Made by a program: the position numbers and the translations under genes. From contig NC_060900.1 of the NCBI RefSeq assembly GCF_014805685.1, positions 3,535,101 through 3,599,100 of the forward strand: a stretch of 64,000 nt of DNA, read 5' to 3'. Origin of the DNA: Silurus meridionalis. Taxonomy: Eukaryota; Chordata; Actinopteri; Siluriformes; Siluridae. The stretch's first letter is position 1. Every line of letters starts with the position of its first letter. Shown here piece after piece: positions 28,965 through 36,228 of the stretch. The notes beneath the pieces are model-generated. The model searched no databases and was not told where the DNA came from. It saw only the letters and a list, made by a program, of their open reading frames with translations.

Positions 28965-30169
28965 GACTTTATCCTGGTCAGGGTTTTTAGTGGATCTGGA
29001 GTTCATCTAAGGAACCATGCAAATAATCCAGGTGTACTCTACACCCTTAATAGAAGACTAATAGTCCATCACAGGGCATTTTGCACACACTCATTCAGCA
29101 TTTAGGCTCAGCCAATTCACCTACTGCCATCAATGGTGGCAGGAAACCCCAGAGAACATGCACAGAAATCCCACACTGAATAATATTTACAAATTCAAAC
29201 CAGGGATCCTGAAGCTCTAAAGCATTCTCTATTGTATTCCCTGAAGATGTGGTGCATGAAGCATAGCAAAGTGTTTATAGCCATATTGATCAAATGTATT
29301 ATATTAATTCTTGAAAATGAATCGAGTGAATAAGGATCCAATGTTATTGGCCGGGAACAGTGCCAATGCTCCAATATATGGCTAGAATTTGTAAGTGGAT
29401 TATTATCTATAATTAGAATAATATAAATCTGTTCTGGGGGGTCTATTAAACTTATTTTCCTGCTAATGAGGCGTCTGTCCCCTATAAACCAACAGGTTTG
29501 AGATTTGCTGTAGATCATGTCATTAAAGAGAAAAGTTGATATGTTTGTATTGTAGATGTAGAGGTCACTAGTGAGTCACAACCAGTCAGTGCAAAAGCAG
29601 TCTCGTAAAAGGCATCATTGCTTTAGGATGCGGTCAATTGAAGAAAAAGGAAAGGGATGGTGCTAAAGTAATGGATTTCCTCAGGGGAATGATTTTTCCA
29701 CAGGATAATAAAGATCATGTAATGGTTTTTTTTCCGCAGTTTAAGTAGCAAACGTCTTAGAAAAATTGTTCAAGGTATGTCAAGGACTCACTTAGTCAGA
29801 GGTGATGGGTCTGTTCTAAACGAATGCACAATATGACCTTCACCTCCATTTCTCATAAGACTCATAATCCTTATTGGTCTCAAAGCTGAACTTGGAGTTC
29901 AGGCACAATAATTGCATCAAACACAGAGTTTTTGAAAATAATAAACATATTCTGATCCCAGGATTTGTATCATTAGGATTCTTTGTGTCACTATCACAGA
30001 ACACATGGACTTACTTATCCAGGACGAAGTAGAGGTCAAAGCCTCCGTAGCAAGACGACACTGCTACTCCTCTATCCGGAGACAAAGCCACGTTTGCTTC
30101 AGCAATCCAGACCAGCACGAAACCCAGCAACAGCATTATCCACCAGCACTTCCACTTTGTATGAGCCAT
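1..30169 (-). CDS. antxr1: Anthrax toxin receptor 1 family (TEM8), 18 coding exons, 3' end cut by window
   Basis: Single-pass plasma-membrane receptor that in vertebrates binds collagen and other matrix ligands and links to actin; the family was named for binding the anthrax protective antigen. Exons, 5' to 3' on the minus strand: 30169-30015, 24660-24589, 23598-23527, 21887-21806, 21659-21626, 21530-21451, 18903-18835, 18701-18621, 18166-18106, 16467-16369, 14951-14882, 14714-14636, 14243-14148, 11587-11546, 9238-9143, 8952-8785, 6948-6868, 252-1. All have AG/GT borders and the phases join into 563 codons without a stop. Residues 1-25 are a signal peptide. About 40-215 are a vWA domain with MIDAS D51-S53-S55, T119 and D151. 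About 216-318 are Ig-like, 320-345 membrane-spanning, and the rest a cytoplasmic tail ending in proline-rich sequence. Human ANTXR1 has about 564 residues, so only a few codons and the stop are probably missing. ANTXR2 is less likely: the long proline-rich tail and the conserved GYDRVS(I/V)MRPQPGD stretch point to ANTXR1. Confidence 0.95.
2268..2355. repeat. GATA tetranucleotide microsatellite
   Basis: About 22 uninterrupted GATA units, the longest perfect tetranucleotide array in the window. Confidence 0.97.
2871..2926. repeat. GT dinucleotide microsatellite
   Basis: About 28 perfect GT units. The CV/TH-repeat ORFs over it are artefacts. Confidence 0.97.
6070..6460 (+). mobile_element. Decayed mariner transposase fragment
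   Basis: Read across three frames, the plus strand gives pieces like the N-terminal HTH part of mariner/SETMAR-type transposases: [14 protein letters not shown], then CFEWHA-like sequence, then [15 protein letters not shown], and later LAPADF. Frameshifts, a stop and loss of the middle of the gene leave no intact ORF. It sits in antxr1 intron 17. Confidence 0.72.
6868..6948 (-). CDS. antxr1: antxr1 exon 17: cytoplasmic
   Basis: 81 nt, 27 codons: [20 protein letters not shown] then RPQPGDK. This is the conserved cytoplasmic segment implicated in actin linkage in the family. Confidence 0.94.
6949..8784. other. antxr1 intron 16
   Basis: No exon seen. It contains a stretch rich in CACGTG/CACATGTG palindromes (7700-7995), an AC array (8222-8243) and a partial SINE near 8650-8720. 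Confidence 0.65.
8785..8952 (-). CDS. antxr1: antxr1 exon 16: cytoplasmic
   Basis: 168 nt, 56 codons, starting [20 protein letters not shown] and ending [12 protein letters not shown]. This region is close to identical to vertebrate ANTXR1. Confidence 0.94.
9143..9238 (-). CDS. antxr1: antxr1 exon 15: cytoplasmic
   Basis: 96 nt, 32 codons: [20 protein letters not shown] then [12 protein letters not shown]. The acidic-then-basic stretch and the [13 protein letters not shown] block are conserved in ANTXR1. Confidence 0.94.
9851..10006 (-). mobile_element. Tc1-derived repeat fragment (family A)
   Basis: Matches the ends of the longer copies listed below. The shared consensus includes 'cacttgctgttataataacc'-like text and 'attcagccacaag'. 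Minus-strand reading resembles the end of Tc1 transposase (VEWAQIS..LVENLPRRVE-like). Confidence 0.6.
10545..10939. repeat. Two tRNA-type SINE copies in opposite orientation
   Basis: 10730-10939 reads plus: 'ggttaagatgttggactt', then the 'gtaagtcgctctggataag' tail. 10545-10700 reads the same family in reverse, ending 'ccttaaccactaag'. The two are convergent and separated by about 30 nt. Confidence 0.7.
11546..11587 (-). CDS. antxr1: antxr1 exon 14: cytoplasmic, short
   Basis: 42 nt encoding [14 protein letters not shown], equivalent to the IIKEVPPPPAEES region of mammalian ANTXR1. The acceptor is TCTCCAG and the donor GTAAG. Confidence 0.88.
11588..14147. other. antxr1 intron 13
   Basis: About 2.5 kb with no recognised exon. 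The open frames here are short and show no known motif, and no clear transposon was identified. Confidence 0.6.
14148..14243 (-). CDS. antxr1: antxr1 exon 13: transmembrane helix
   Basis: 96 nt encoding [20 protein letters not shown] then [12 protein letters not shown]. One hydrophobic helix ends in the WWFWPLCC motif that marks the membrane-cytosol border in ANTXR1 and ANTXR2. Confidence 0.94.
14375..14490 (-). repeat. SINE copy (minus)
   Basis: Reverse-oriented copy of the tRNA-type SINE: 'ttaagggccttgctcagggg' at its left, 'tttaaccactaagcttcc' at its right. Confidence 0.65.
14636..14714 (-). CDS. antxr1: antxr1 exon 12: juxtamembrane ectodomain
   Basis: 79 nt encoding [20 protein letters not shown] then TITTVSC. 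Upstream of its acceptor (minus strand) lie a TG dinucleotide array and GGGT repeats. Confidence 0.92.
14715..14790. repeat. CCCA/CA array next to antxr1 exon 12
   Basis: CCCA repeats followed by about 16 CA units. On the transcribed strand this is a TG/GGGT tract ending a few tens of bases before the exon 12 acceptor. Confidence 0.9.
14882..14951 (-). CDS. antxr1: antxr1 exon 11: Ig-like region
   Basis: 70 nt encoding [20 protein letters not shown] then [14 protein letters not shown] is a strongly conserved family stretch. Confidence 0.92.
14952..16368. other. antxr1 intron 10
   Basis: About 1.4 kb. It holds the repeat B copy at 15235-15511; the rest is AT-rich with no recognised exon. Confidence 0.6.
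15235..15511 (-). repeat. Dispersed repeat B (CTTTGAGACAATGTC family)
   Basis: Reverse complement of the copy at 35085-35480. Shared blocks include 'ctgctcatcagggacaaa', 'aaagctgctttgagacaatg' and 'gaaaagcgctata'. It ends in a CTTGA pentanucleotide array (15489-15511). Family class unknown to me. Confidence 0.75.
16369..16467 (-). CDS. antxr1: antxr1 exon 10: Ig-like region
   Basis: 99 nt encoding [20 protein letters not shown] then [13 protein letters not shown]. The ARNV..VLCSF motif is typical of ANTXR proteins. Confidence 0.92.
16675..16860 (-). repeat. Dispersed repeat B, diverged copy
   Basis: Carries 'ttttccttggcactgttgcc' and 'gggacaatgtccattgtcaa' of the same family, with a different middle. 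Confidence 0.65.
17990..18072. repeat. GACA tetranucleotide microsatellite
   Basis: About 20 imperfect GACA units with a few GGCA/GACG variants, ending in GATA. It reads through as QTDR repeats in one plus frame, which is a by-product of the repeat and not a gene. Confidence 0.95.
18106..18166 (-). CDS. antxr1: antxr1 exon 9: vWA to Ig-like linker
   Basis: 61 nt encoding [20 protein letters not shown]. The donor GTGAGC lies about 30 nt from a GACA/CTGT tetranucleotide array (see findings). Confidence 0.9.
18621..18701 (-). CDS. antxr1: antxr1 exon 8: end of vWA
   Basis: 81 nt, 27 codons: [20 protein letters not shown] then LQSVIDS. The acceptor is ATTACAG and the donor GTAAGC. Confidence 0.93.
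18835..18903 (-). CDS. antxr1: antxr1 exon 7: vWA
   Basis: 69 nt, 23 codons: [20 protein letters not shown] then ETQ. It starts and ends in phase 0. The donor is GTGTGTG, weaker than its neighbours. Confidence 0.93.
19083..19465 (-). mobile_element. LINE 3' end (RTE/Expander-like), 5'-truncated
   Basis: On the minus strand it encodes the C-terminal reverse-transcriptase tail ([20 protein letters not shown], then [15 protein letters not shown]) and ends in the tail 'gctcccattagggggcgcc' (plus strand) with a GAA-type terminus at 19083-19100. The clade assignment is from memory. The proline-rich plus-strand ORF over it is a shadow. Confidence 0.82.
19905..20075 (+). repeat. SINE copy (plus)
   Basis: 'gctcagtggttaagatgttg', then 'cccttgagcaaggcccttaa', and a degenerate 'taggggcatctgccaaat' tail. 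Confidence 0.7.
20225..20430 (-). repeat. SINE-like repeat (acagtgaaattcttt family)
   Basis: Starts 'cacagtgaaattctttcttc' and continues into a reversed tRNA-type SINE body ('gatcagtaaccc'). Related copies lie at 31160-31365, 34805-34995 and 51062-51295. Confidence 0.65.
20605..20785 (+). repeat. SINE copy (plus)
   Basis: 'catgagttcaaatcccagca', 'cccctgaacaaggcccttta' and the 'ctggataagtgggtctgcca' tail. Confidence 0.7.
20878..21015 (+). repeat. Dispersed repeat B, partial
   Basis: 'cattgtctcaaagcagcttt' followed by 'acaccagcttctctatgcca', in the same order as in the 35 kb copy but with the middle deleted. Confidence 0.7.
21451..21530 (-). CDS. antxr1: antxr1 exon 6: vWA core strand and MIDAS aspartate
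   Basis: 80 nt encoding [20 protein letters not shown] and FFYAERE. The aspartate of ALTDGE (residue 151) is the third MIDAS position. Confidence 0.94.
21626..21659 (-). CDS. antxr1: antxr1 exon 5: 34-nt micro-exon
   Basis: Encodes [11 protein letters not shown] plus the first base of a glycine codon. The small size matches the family pattern, and both borders (CTTCCAG acceptor, GTATG donor) are visible. Confidence 0.9.
21806..21887 (-). CDS. antxr1: antxr1 exon 4: MIDAS threonine
   Basis: 82 nt encoding [20 protein letters not shown] and MHEGIQR. The threonine of GGDTF (residue 119) is the second metal-coordinating position of the family MIDAS. Confidence 0.93.
21888..23526. other. antxr1 intron 3
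   Basis: Apart from the family A element there is AT-rich unique sequence and no recognised exon. Confidence 0.55.
22084..22476 (-). mobile_element. Tc1-derived repeat (family A), antxr1 intron 3
   Basis: Reverse-oriented decayed Tc1-like element: 'ctccactcttctgggcagat', 'caaggtgttggtagtaag'-like text, then 'gcattgtcatgctggaacag'. Minus-strand reading gives pieces of a DDE transposase C-terminal region, interrupted throughout. Confidence 0.65.
23527..23598 (-). CDS. antxr1: antxr1 exon 3: vWA strand [13 protein letters not shown]
   Basis: 72 nt encoding [20 protein letters not shown] and LTED. It keeps frame with exons 2 and 4, and the acceptor is TCCCTCAG. Confidence 0.93.
23643..24305. 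repeat. Ancient tandem duplication in antxr1 intron 2
   Basis: About 200 bp at 23643-23840 recurs, diverged, at 24087-24305. Shared blocks in the same order: 'acgattcaaata..ttgattatgtc', 'taactcct', 'tagcacattggcgtct'-like text, 'aaagccactt', 'gaggccaattt' and 'tttggtcac'. The offset is about 445 bp. Confidence 0.7.
24589..24660 (-). CDS. antxr1: antxr1 exon 2: vWA helix after MIDAS
   Basis: 72 nt encoding [20 protein letters not shown] and onward. It completes the MIDAS DKSGS. The acceptor ends CTGTACAG and the donor is GTAAGG. Confidence 0.92.
26155..26515 (-). repeat. Two SINE copies in tandem (minus)
   Basis: Both begin with 'catttggcagacgccctt' and end near 'ttaaccactaa', about 180 bp apart, so the same SINE fragment is present twice in one orientation. 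Confidence 0.7.
27010..27410 (+). mobile_element. Tc1-derived repeat (family A), plus
   Basis: 'tgcccctgtgcacaaagcca' is the remnant of the transposase DNAPVHKAS motif. It is followed by 'gactgcaccccaggactcct' and 'acacccttgtgactgaatgg'. Stops and indels leave no usable frame. Confidence 0.7.
28048..28415 (-). mobile_element. Tc1-derived repeat (family A), minus
   Basis: Opens with 'cactatatgaacacctgagc' and closes with 'gtgtcccaatacttttgttt', which are degenerate ends of family A. The middle carries 'tagcaggagatcttccactc'. Confidence 0.7.
28917..28964. repeat. ATC trinucleotide microsatellite
   Basis: About 16 perfect ATC units. Confidence 0.95.
30015..30169 (-). CDS. antxr1: antxr1 exon 1: signal peptide and start of vWA domain
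   Basis: The start codon is at 30169-30167. A hydrophobic core ([15 protein letters not shown]) follows, then the family hallmark [12 protein letters not shown]. The donor GTAAGT begins at 30014 and splits the lysine codon of the MIDAS DxSxS motif. The 5' UTR must lie just above 30169; its far end cannot be seen. Confidence 0.93.
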
Positions 30170-31159
30170 AGTCTTGTCTTAATGCAGCAAAACAATAGAT
30201 GAGCAACAGAAGGTAAAAACTCAAAAGTCCAGAAACTGTCTGGGAATGATGTCTTCTTGGCAGCAAGGTACTCCACTTTTGCAATCTCTGATGGGTTTAG
30301 ACCATCCTCAACAAAAGTTTTGTGTATCTTCGCAGTTCCAGATGCATTTCATCATTTAGATGCTGAAGTAATGGATAAGGGAAAAAAAAAAAACAACAGA
30401 AGATGATCTGGTCCAGTAAGATGAGCTGAGAAATGTAGTTTAATTTAATGTTTGTCTGGGGGGGAGAAATAACTAAAGCTTTTATGCACACGTAAACACT
30501 GATATGTACTGTACGGAATGAAGCACCTCACTGACCTAGTTTCTTGTTTTAGCAATTCTAGTGGAGAGAAAAGAGAGAGAGAGGAAGGGGAGGGAGTGTA
30601 AGAGTGTGTGTATGACTGTTAATCACTGTCTTTCAGTCTTTAGCCCCACACTTTTTATCTTCTTTCCAACAAAGTCTAAGAACAGGAAGGAGAAGTGTAG
30701 CGCTAGTGCCACCTAATGGCAGACAGCAGCAATGACTGATCTTCAAGTGAAAACATACGGTATATGGAATTTGTGTTTATGTGCCCAGGCACCAGGATTC
30801 TTGCTGACGATTCTTTTAACAAATGAACTCCTTTGCCCTTGTAAGATTTCTTCAGGTGTAGATGTCATTTTGTCAAAGAATTGCCCCAGACTAAAAAGCC
30901 AGGCAAGACGACAAAAAAGACATGTTTTACTCGCTTTCTTAACAGTTAAATCTGTCCTTAGCAGTATCCAGTTCTATCGATCTTTCACTGGAGATCCTTT
31001 AAGACTCATTTCTCCAGTATGTCCCACAGGTGATGTATCGGATATGGGAAACCTTCATCATGTTCCTCAAACCAAACCTGAGCGATTTTTCATGTGAAGC
31101 ACGGCGCACTAACACTGCTGAAAAAAGACCATTTATATGATAAAAAGTGAGGGTGCTTC

Positions 31160-31365
31160 TGCAGCACAGTGAAATTATTTCTTTGTATATCCCAGCGATG
31201 TTAGGAAGCTGGGAACAGAGCGTATGCTCAGCCATGATACAGCACCAATGAAGAATAGAGGGTTAAGGACCTTGCTCAAGATCTCAAGAGTGGTAGCTTG
31301 GAGATACTAGGGCTGGAACTCCAAACTTTCTGATCAGTAACCCAGGGCCTTAACCACTGATGGTA
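31160..31365 (-). repeat. SINE-like repeat
   Basis: 'gcacagtgaaattatttctt', then 'gatgttaggaagctggg' and 'gatcagtaacccagggcctt', as in the copies at 20.2 and 51.1 kb. Confidence 0.65.
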
Positions 31366-31615
31366 TGGAGAGGTGTAACTTGGTCTTTGAGAATGTTAAG
31401 TTAGGTGTCAAAGTATCATAAAAAGAGCGAGTACAAAGTCGGAGGAGGACAAGTGACTTTTCTGTTTCTATTTGTGGGATTGTACATGAATTCAGTCTAT
31501 TTAGAATTATGGGAGCAATATAATAATAATAATTTGGGAAAAAGAATAACCAGACATGAAGCAAAACGTTTCAATTGCACTCACACAATGTTTAAAGAAC
31601 AAATAAAATGGAAAT

Positions 31616-31770
31616 AAGAGAAATAGAAATTGTGAAATTTGAAATTTTGAAATAAAAAATTTCGAAATTTGAAATTTTGAAATTTTGAAAATTTGAAAAT
31701 TTGAAATTTTGAAATTTGAAAATTTGAAATTGTAAAATTTGAATTCGCAATTTGAATTTGAATTTGAAAT
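31616..31770. repeat. GAAATTT-based low-complexity minisatellite
   Basis: Irregular tandem of GAAATTTTGAAATTTGAAAA-like words over about 150 bp. It opens a minus-frame ORF rich in FKISNF repeats, an effect of composition. Confidence 0.9.
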
Positions 31771-32581
31771 AGAGTGTATAGATTGCAATGTTACACAAAG
31801 GAATCTGAATTGAAATGTCTGCACTTGGAATGCCATCCTTAATAAATGCGATTCAGTACAACAGCTTGCTAGACAAACAAAGCTCCATTATAGCGCTTAG
31901 CATTAGTGTAAAGTAAGGAATTACAAATATTGTTCTATTTCACGTATGGTAGCCATCACCCTTTTTTTTTTTTTACATGTTCATGCTGAATAAAGGCACC
32001 ACTTTCAAAAATAATTATGGTATACGGCTAGACAAATATGCTTTGTGCATATGTATTTCTATAATGAACAAGATACAAGTTGTCATCACACAAAGTCACA
32101 CTTTAAACCTATCATCTAATAGAAGAACGTTTTAGGTGTAGGCACTGTATTCATTCAATTGGATTACTATTACACTACTATTAAAGGTAAGACAAATGTT
32201 AATAGATCTTAGTTTCCAAATGGTTTTGAACTTATTTGTTGCAAAGTGTAACAAATCACACAGTAGGAGTTGATTAATATTCGACTTAAAACCGATTGCA
32301 AGTCAAGCCACAACCCAGGTTATCAAAGATTAAAGTATTTATGATTTTTATGAAAACCTATGCTAACACTGACTTATGTTTGCTCTTAATACATAATCAG
32401 TCTTGATGACATAATCAAGCTCTTAATGAATGTGTCCTTGTTTCTCGATCCGTGAACCGCCCATGTTTTTTCTTCTCATATCTCTTCGTATGAAAGGAAA
32501 TGACCTCTATAAGTTGCTGGCAAACAGAACCGATTGTTCCTTTTATCACTTTTATTTGCCCGATTGTGGTGCTGGTGCGAG

Positions 32582-32587
32582 TATAAA
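32582..32587 (+). promoter_or_regulatory. TATA box of the microseminoprotein-like gene
   Basis: TATAAA sits 67 nt before the first-exon ATG at 32654, so transcription would start near 32612 and leave a short leader. It supports the one-codon first exon. Confidence 0.55.
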
Positions 32588-32653
32588 TGTGGGAGATCCG
32601 GCAAGTGGAATTCGCTCTGTATCTTGTGGCCTTGAGAGAACTACCATACAAGC

Positions 32654-34584
32654 ATGGTAAGAGTTTGATTTTAGGTGTGGTGCGAGATTAGGATTAGGAA
32701 AATCTGCTGCAACTTTTGTATGTATGAATGTTATAGTCAGGAAAATGATTTTTGAAAACGAGTTGTTCATTTCATCTTCGCAGAAGTGTTTGCTCTTCGG
32801 TTTGGTCGTTTTTCTGGTTCCTCTTTTGATTAAGGGAGAGTTTCCAGACTGTGAAACAACATTTTTGGAACAAGGTAAAAAAAAAAATATTAACATCATC
32901 CTTTCATTTCTTTACATTTATCTGAAGTTTAAATAAATATTTGCTATATATTTTGTATATCTGTATCATATTGTGACCAGTGACCATATATAAGAACTGG
33001 GTATAGTATGGCGGCTTGGTGGTTAACATTAATGCCTAAGAAATCATCCAAGGTTTGAGGTTTGAGTCCTGCTTCCACCCTGTGTGTGTGGAGTTCCATG
33101 TTTCCTATGCTTCACTGGTTTCCATTCTGGTACTTTCGTTACCTCCCTCAGTACAAAGACATTTTATTTCCAAATTGTAGTGAAGGTGCAACTGTGCCCT
33201 GTGATTGAGTTTACCTCCTATGCAAAGGCGTGTTTGATATCTGTGATAGTAAAAGTAGAAAGTAGCCAAAAAAAATGACTTAAGTACAGCAATGAAGTTG
33301 ATTTATTCAAATACAATAATTCACTTCACTGTGTAGGATATTATTCGGGAAAAAAAAAAACGGATGAATGTATAAGATCTAATAAATGAGATGTTTTCAG
33401 GTCAGACGAGCTGCATCGATAACACGGATGGGATACAGCACGACCTGGATTCCACTTGGATCAACTCGCAATGCTATAAATGTCACTGCTCGTCCGTCGG
33501 CATGACTTGTTGCGACACGTAAGGAAGCCGTCTTGACCTTTCCACCCCCTCACTCGTAGAGCGCTTCAGATTTGTTCGTTAACTTTAAACTAAAAAATGG
33601 AGAGAGAGTAAGAAGTAAAACACCACCAAGGGTTGCTTCTGAAGAGATATTTGAATTAGAACTACCAATATTCATTCTTTATCCCTGGTGGTCTAGTGGG
33701 TAGGATGCGGCGCTCTCAGCGTTGCGGCCCGGGTTCGATCCCTGGTCAGGGAACCAACCCCAGCCGCTCTTAGTGTCGGTCCCAAGCCCGGATAAATAGG
33801 GAGGGTTGCGTTAGGAAGGGCATCCAGCGTAAAAACATGTGCCAAATCAAACATGCGGATGATCCGCTGTGGCGACCCCTATTGGTAGAAGCCGAAAGAA
33901 ATTTTTTTTTTTTATATTAATTCTTTATACCAAGGTGCTCTTGAAATCTCCATTATAATGAGTCAGAAGGTATGGATGAATCTTCTAAGTTGTTCCAGCA
34001 ATAATTTTGATTACTATTATTTATAATATAAAATAATATAAAAATAAAGGTTTATACATTATAAAGGCTATTTAAAAGTTACACCTTTAATGAAAAAAAA
34101 AAGTCATTATTGGTATAAGAGGAAAAGAAAACACCTGCTATTATTAGTTATCACACCTTTATTGATCATTTGCTCTATAAAACTAGCATGTTTTTTCATT
34201 CTATGCATGAAACATTTTTTGCAACTGCAGAAATGAATTAAAATGATATACCATGCATTCACTATGGCCCAGTTATAATTAAGTGATTAAGAAGTTGGAC
34301 TTAAGAGCAGAAAGTCTTAAGTTTAAATCCTGGTACCATCAGGCCACCACTTGAGTCATTTTGTAGACGGAAAGCTAAATATACATTTCAATCGTCTTTC
34401 TCGTGATTGAACTGTAATTTCTACTGTCTACTTTTATGTCTACTGACATAATAAAAAATCCATGCTTGCTTTCAGGATTGTACCACCAAACAACCCGAAT
34501 CCTAAACTCTGCACTGTGCAGTACGACTATGACACGTGCCAGGCCCGAGTGGTCAACAGGGACGACCCGTCACTACCCTGCTAA
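32654..34584 (+). CDS. Beta-microseminoprotein-like secreted protein
   Basis: Small cysteine-rich secreted protein of the MSMB/MSMP (PSP94) family. The role in fish is not established; mammalian members are seminal or chemoattractant proteins. Coding pieces: 32654-32656 (ATG only), 32784-32874, 33401-33518, 34476-34584, all GT-AG, joining to 106 codons plus TAA. Residues 2-18 form a signal peptide (KCLLFGLVVFLVPLLIKG). The mature part has ten cysteines, as expected for the family, with the blocks CYKCHCSSVGMTCCDT and DTCQARVVNRDDPSLPC. The last, with GMTCCDT, is closer to MSMP and fish MSMB-like proteins than to mammalian MSMB. An alternative start is an in-frame ATG at 32724 or 32745 if the first intron is retained; that would bury the signal peptide behind 13-20 extra residues. 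A polyadenylation signal lies at 34692. Confidence 0.82.
32784..32874 (+). CDS. Microseminoprotein-like exon 2: signal peptide
   Basis: Acceptor TTCGCAG, then AAG TGT. Encodes the hydrophobic signal sequence and the first mature cysteine (FPDC). The donor is AAG/GTAAAA. Confidence 0.8.
33401..33518 (+). CDS. Microseminoprotein-like exon 3
   Basis: Encodes GQTSCIDNTDGIQHDLDSTW and INSQCYKCHCSSVGMTCCD; cysteines 2-7. The donor is GTAAGG. Confidence 0.87.
33682..33912 (+). mobile_element. tRNA-Glu-derived SINE with LINE-type 3' tail
   Basis: 33682-33753 is a nearly complete tRNA-Glu-like head of 72 nt, with A box 'tggtctagtgggtagga', B box 'ggttcgatccc' and the CTC anticodon kept in the loop. 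A body follows ('ggataaatagggaggg'), then the tail 'gatccgctgtggcgacccct' and a poly-T run. It lies in intron 3 of the microseminoprotein-like gene. It is a retroposon, not a working tRNA gene. Confidence 0.85.
34270..34360 (+). repeat. Partial SINE
   Basis: 'taagtgattaagaagttgga' followed by 'aagtttaaatcctggtacca'; the tail is missing. Confidence 0.55.
34476..34584 (+). CDS. Microseminoprotein-like exon 4 and stop
   Basis: Encodes IVPPNNPNPKLCTVQYDYDT then CQARVVNRDDPSLPC and TAA; cysteines 8-10. Confidence 0.87.
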
Positions 34585-34691
34585 CATGATGATTGATACT
34601 GGATTCTGAACATTAAAAACAAAATGCGACATCAGAATGTGTCCGGTAAATTTATTACAATGATCACAATCACACTCATGATACCACACCC

Positions 34692-34697
34692 AATAAA
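34692..34697 (+). terminator. Polyadenylation signal AATAAA
   Basis: Canonical hexamer 108 nt after the microseminoprotein-like stop codon. Confidence 0.6.
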
Positions 34698-34804
34698 AAC
34701 ATTTCTTAACACAGATATGTGTTTGTGGTTTAGGGGGACACTGCTTTTTTAACAAACACTGAAATATTAGTGTGTGTGCAACACCAACGGATATCACCTG
34801 TCCC

Positions 34805-36220
34805 ATATATATTACAGCACATTTAAATTATTTTATTTCCATATCCCGGCTTGTTATGAGGTCGAGGTCAAGGCACATGGTAAACCATTATTCGGCCTGA
34901 AGCTGAGAGGGTTAGAGCTTTGGTCAAGGCCCCAACAATGGCAGCTGGTTAAGCGGTGGGACTTCTGACCTTCCGATCAGAAACCCAATCAAACCCATCC
35001 TGAGGCCATCAAAATAAATTACAATATTCTAAAAACACTGACAGTTTAAACACTGAGATTGGACTCACAATGGCCGATTTGATTAGTCAAGTCAAATCAA
35101 GTCAAGTTTATTTCTATAGCGCTTTTCACAACAGACATTGTCTCAAAGCAGCTTTACAGAAATCATCAGTTAAGGTGAATAGTGTGTATTTATCCCTGAT
35201 GAGCAGCCGTGGTGACTGTGGCAAGGAAAAACTCCCTTAGATGTAATGAGGAAGAAACCTTGAGAGGAACCAGACTCAAAAGGGGAACCCATCCTCATTT
35301 GGGTGATATCAAGAGTTTGATCATAAATCTTTCAACAATACAGAACACTGGAGAGTGAGAACTAACATGAGTACTGGATTATAAGATTATAAGTAAATGT
35401 TCTTTCTACAGTCTTTGGTATAAAAGTAGGAGCTACTGAGCTCAACACTTGTGATCATCACAGATCCAGCACCAGCTTCTCCATGCCAGAGCCTTTAAAC
35501 ACTCCAAAAAGATTACAATGCAGCCTCACAGAGCTCAGGGTTTAATCCTGAGCGTAAATGTATTTAACGTACTGTACAATTTTGCTGAATATTTGTCATT
35601 AGAGACCATTTAGCAATTCACACAGTAGAAAAAAAATTAAGCAATGCCTCACTAGAGTGCAGATACACAGGTTTGTGCCTGGTGTGAATTAACTGGAATA
35701 TCAATATTAAGTATAACTGCACTCTTGCAATACTGTTTTTTGTACAACGATCGATGAATACGAAATGTATACTCACTTTTACATTCAATTTTACCAAATA
35801 TTCCCTTTTTTTTTGCTTTATCAGCTTCCTTCCCAGCTCACGTGTATTTGTATTTCCCATTATTAATGCAACATGTTTAAATGACATTCGATTCCACCAC
35901 TATAGTATAGGCCAAATATAATTATTAATTATTAAATGAAGTGAAATGTTAATACAGTACAGTACTGTATACATAAAATAGCATGTTTGGGGTGGCGTCC
36001 GTTTATAGCGTTTTTTTGTTTATTGCGGGCGGTTTTGGAACTAAATCACCGAGATAAACAGGGGATTACTGTATACACGGTATTAAGAGGTGGATTGACT
36101 CATGTATGACTAATGATTAAAGGATCCGAAATAGAAAGTTGTATTTTTCACTGGTTAACACCTTTCGTCCAATCGGATTCGAGGATTCAGCAGCGCCGTG
36201 GTGCGTGAACCAATCCGCGA
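34805..36220. other. Intergenic repeats before KANSL3
   Basis: A SINE-like copy (34805-34995), the fullest copy of repeat B (35085-35480) and then AT-rich sequence with no recognised gene. Confidence 0.65.
35085..35480 (+). repeat. Dispersed repeat B, longest copy
   Basis: About 400 bp beginning with 'gtttatttctatagcgcttt' and running through 'gatgagcagccgtggtgact' and 'accttgagaggaaccagact'. Four related fragments lie in antxr1 introns. No ORF, and no tRNA-like head recognised; class unknown. Confidence 0.75.
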
Positions 36221-36228
36221 GGATTAGT

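Larger units (their letters stand above)
24661..30014. other. antxr1 intron 1 (5.4 kb)
   Basis: The second longest intron in the window after intron 17. It holds SINE pieces (26155-26300 and 26335-26515, both minus), two family A copies (27010-27410 plus, 28048-28415 minus) and an ATC array (28917-28964). Regulatory sequence is plausible in a first intron, but none was recognised. Confidence 0.65.
30170..32581. other. Intergenic region between divergent genes
   Basis: It must hold the antxr1 5' UTR and promoter, just above 30169; no TATA box was recognised. A GA-rich tract lies near 30565-30605. Then come a SINE-like copy (31160-31365, minus) and an A/T minisatellite built on GAAATTT (31616-31770). 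Confidence 0.6.

Noticed and set aside
33682..33753. tRNA-Glu gene
   Set aside because: The cloverleaf sequence and anticodon look right, but it continues into a SINE body and LINE-type tail with no terminator after the head, and sits in an intron as a retroposon.
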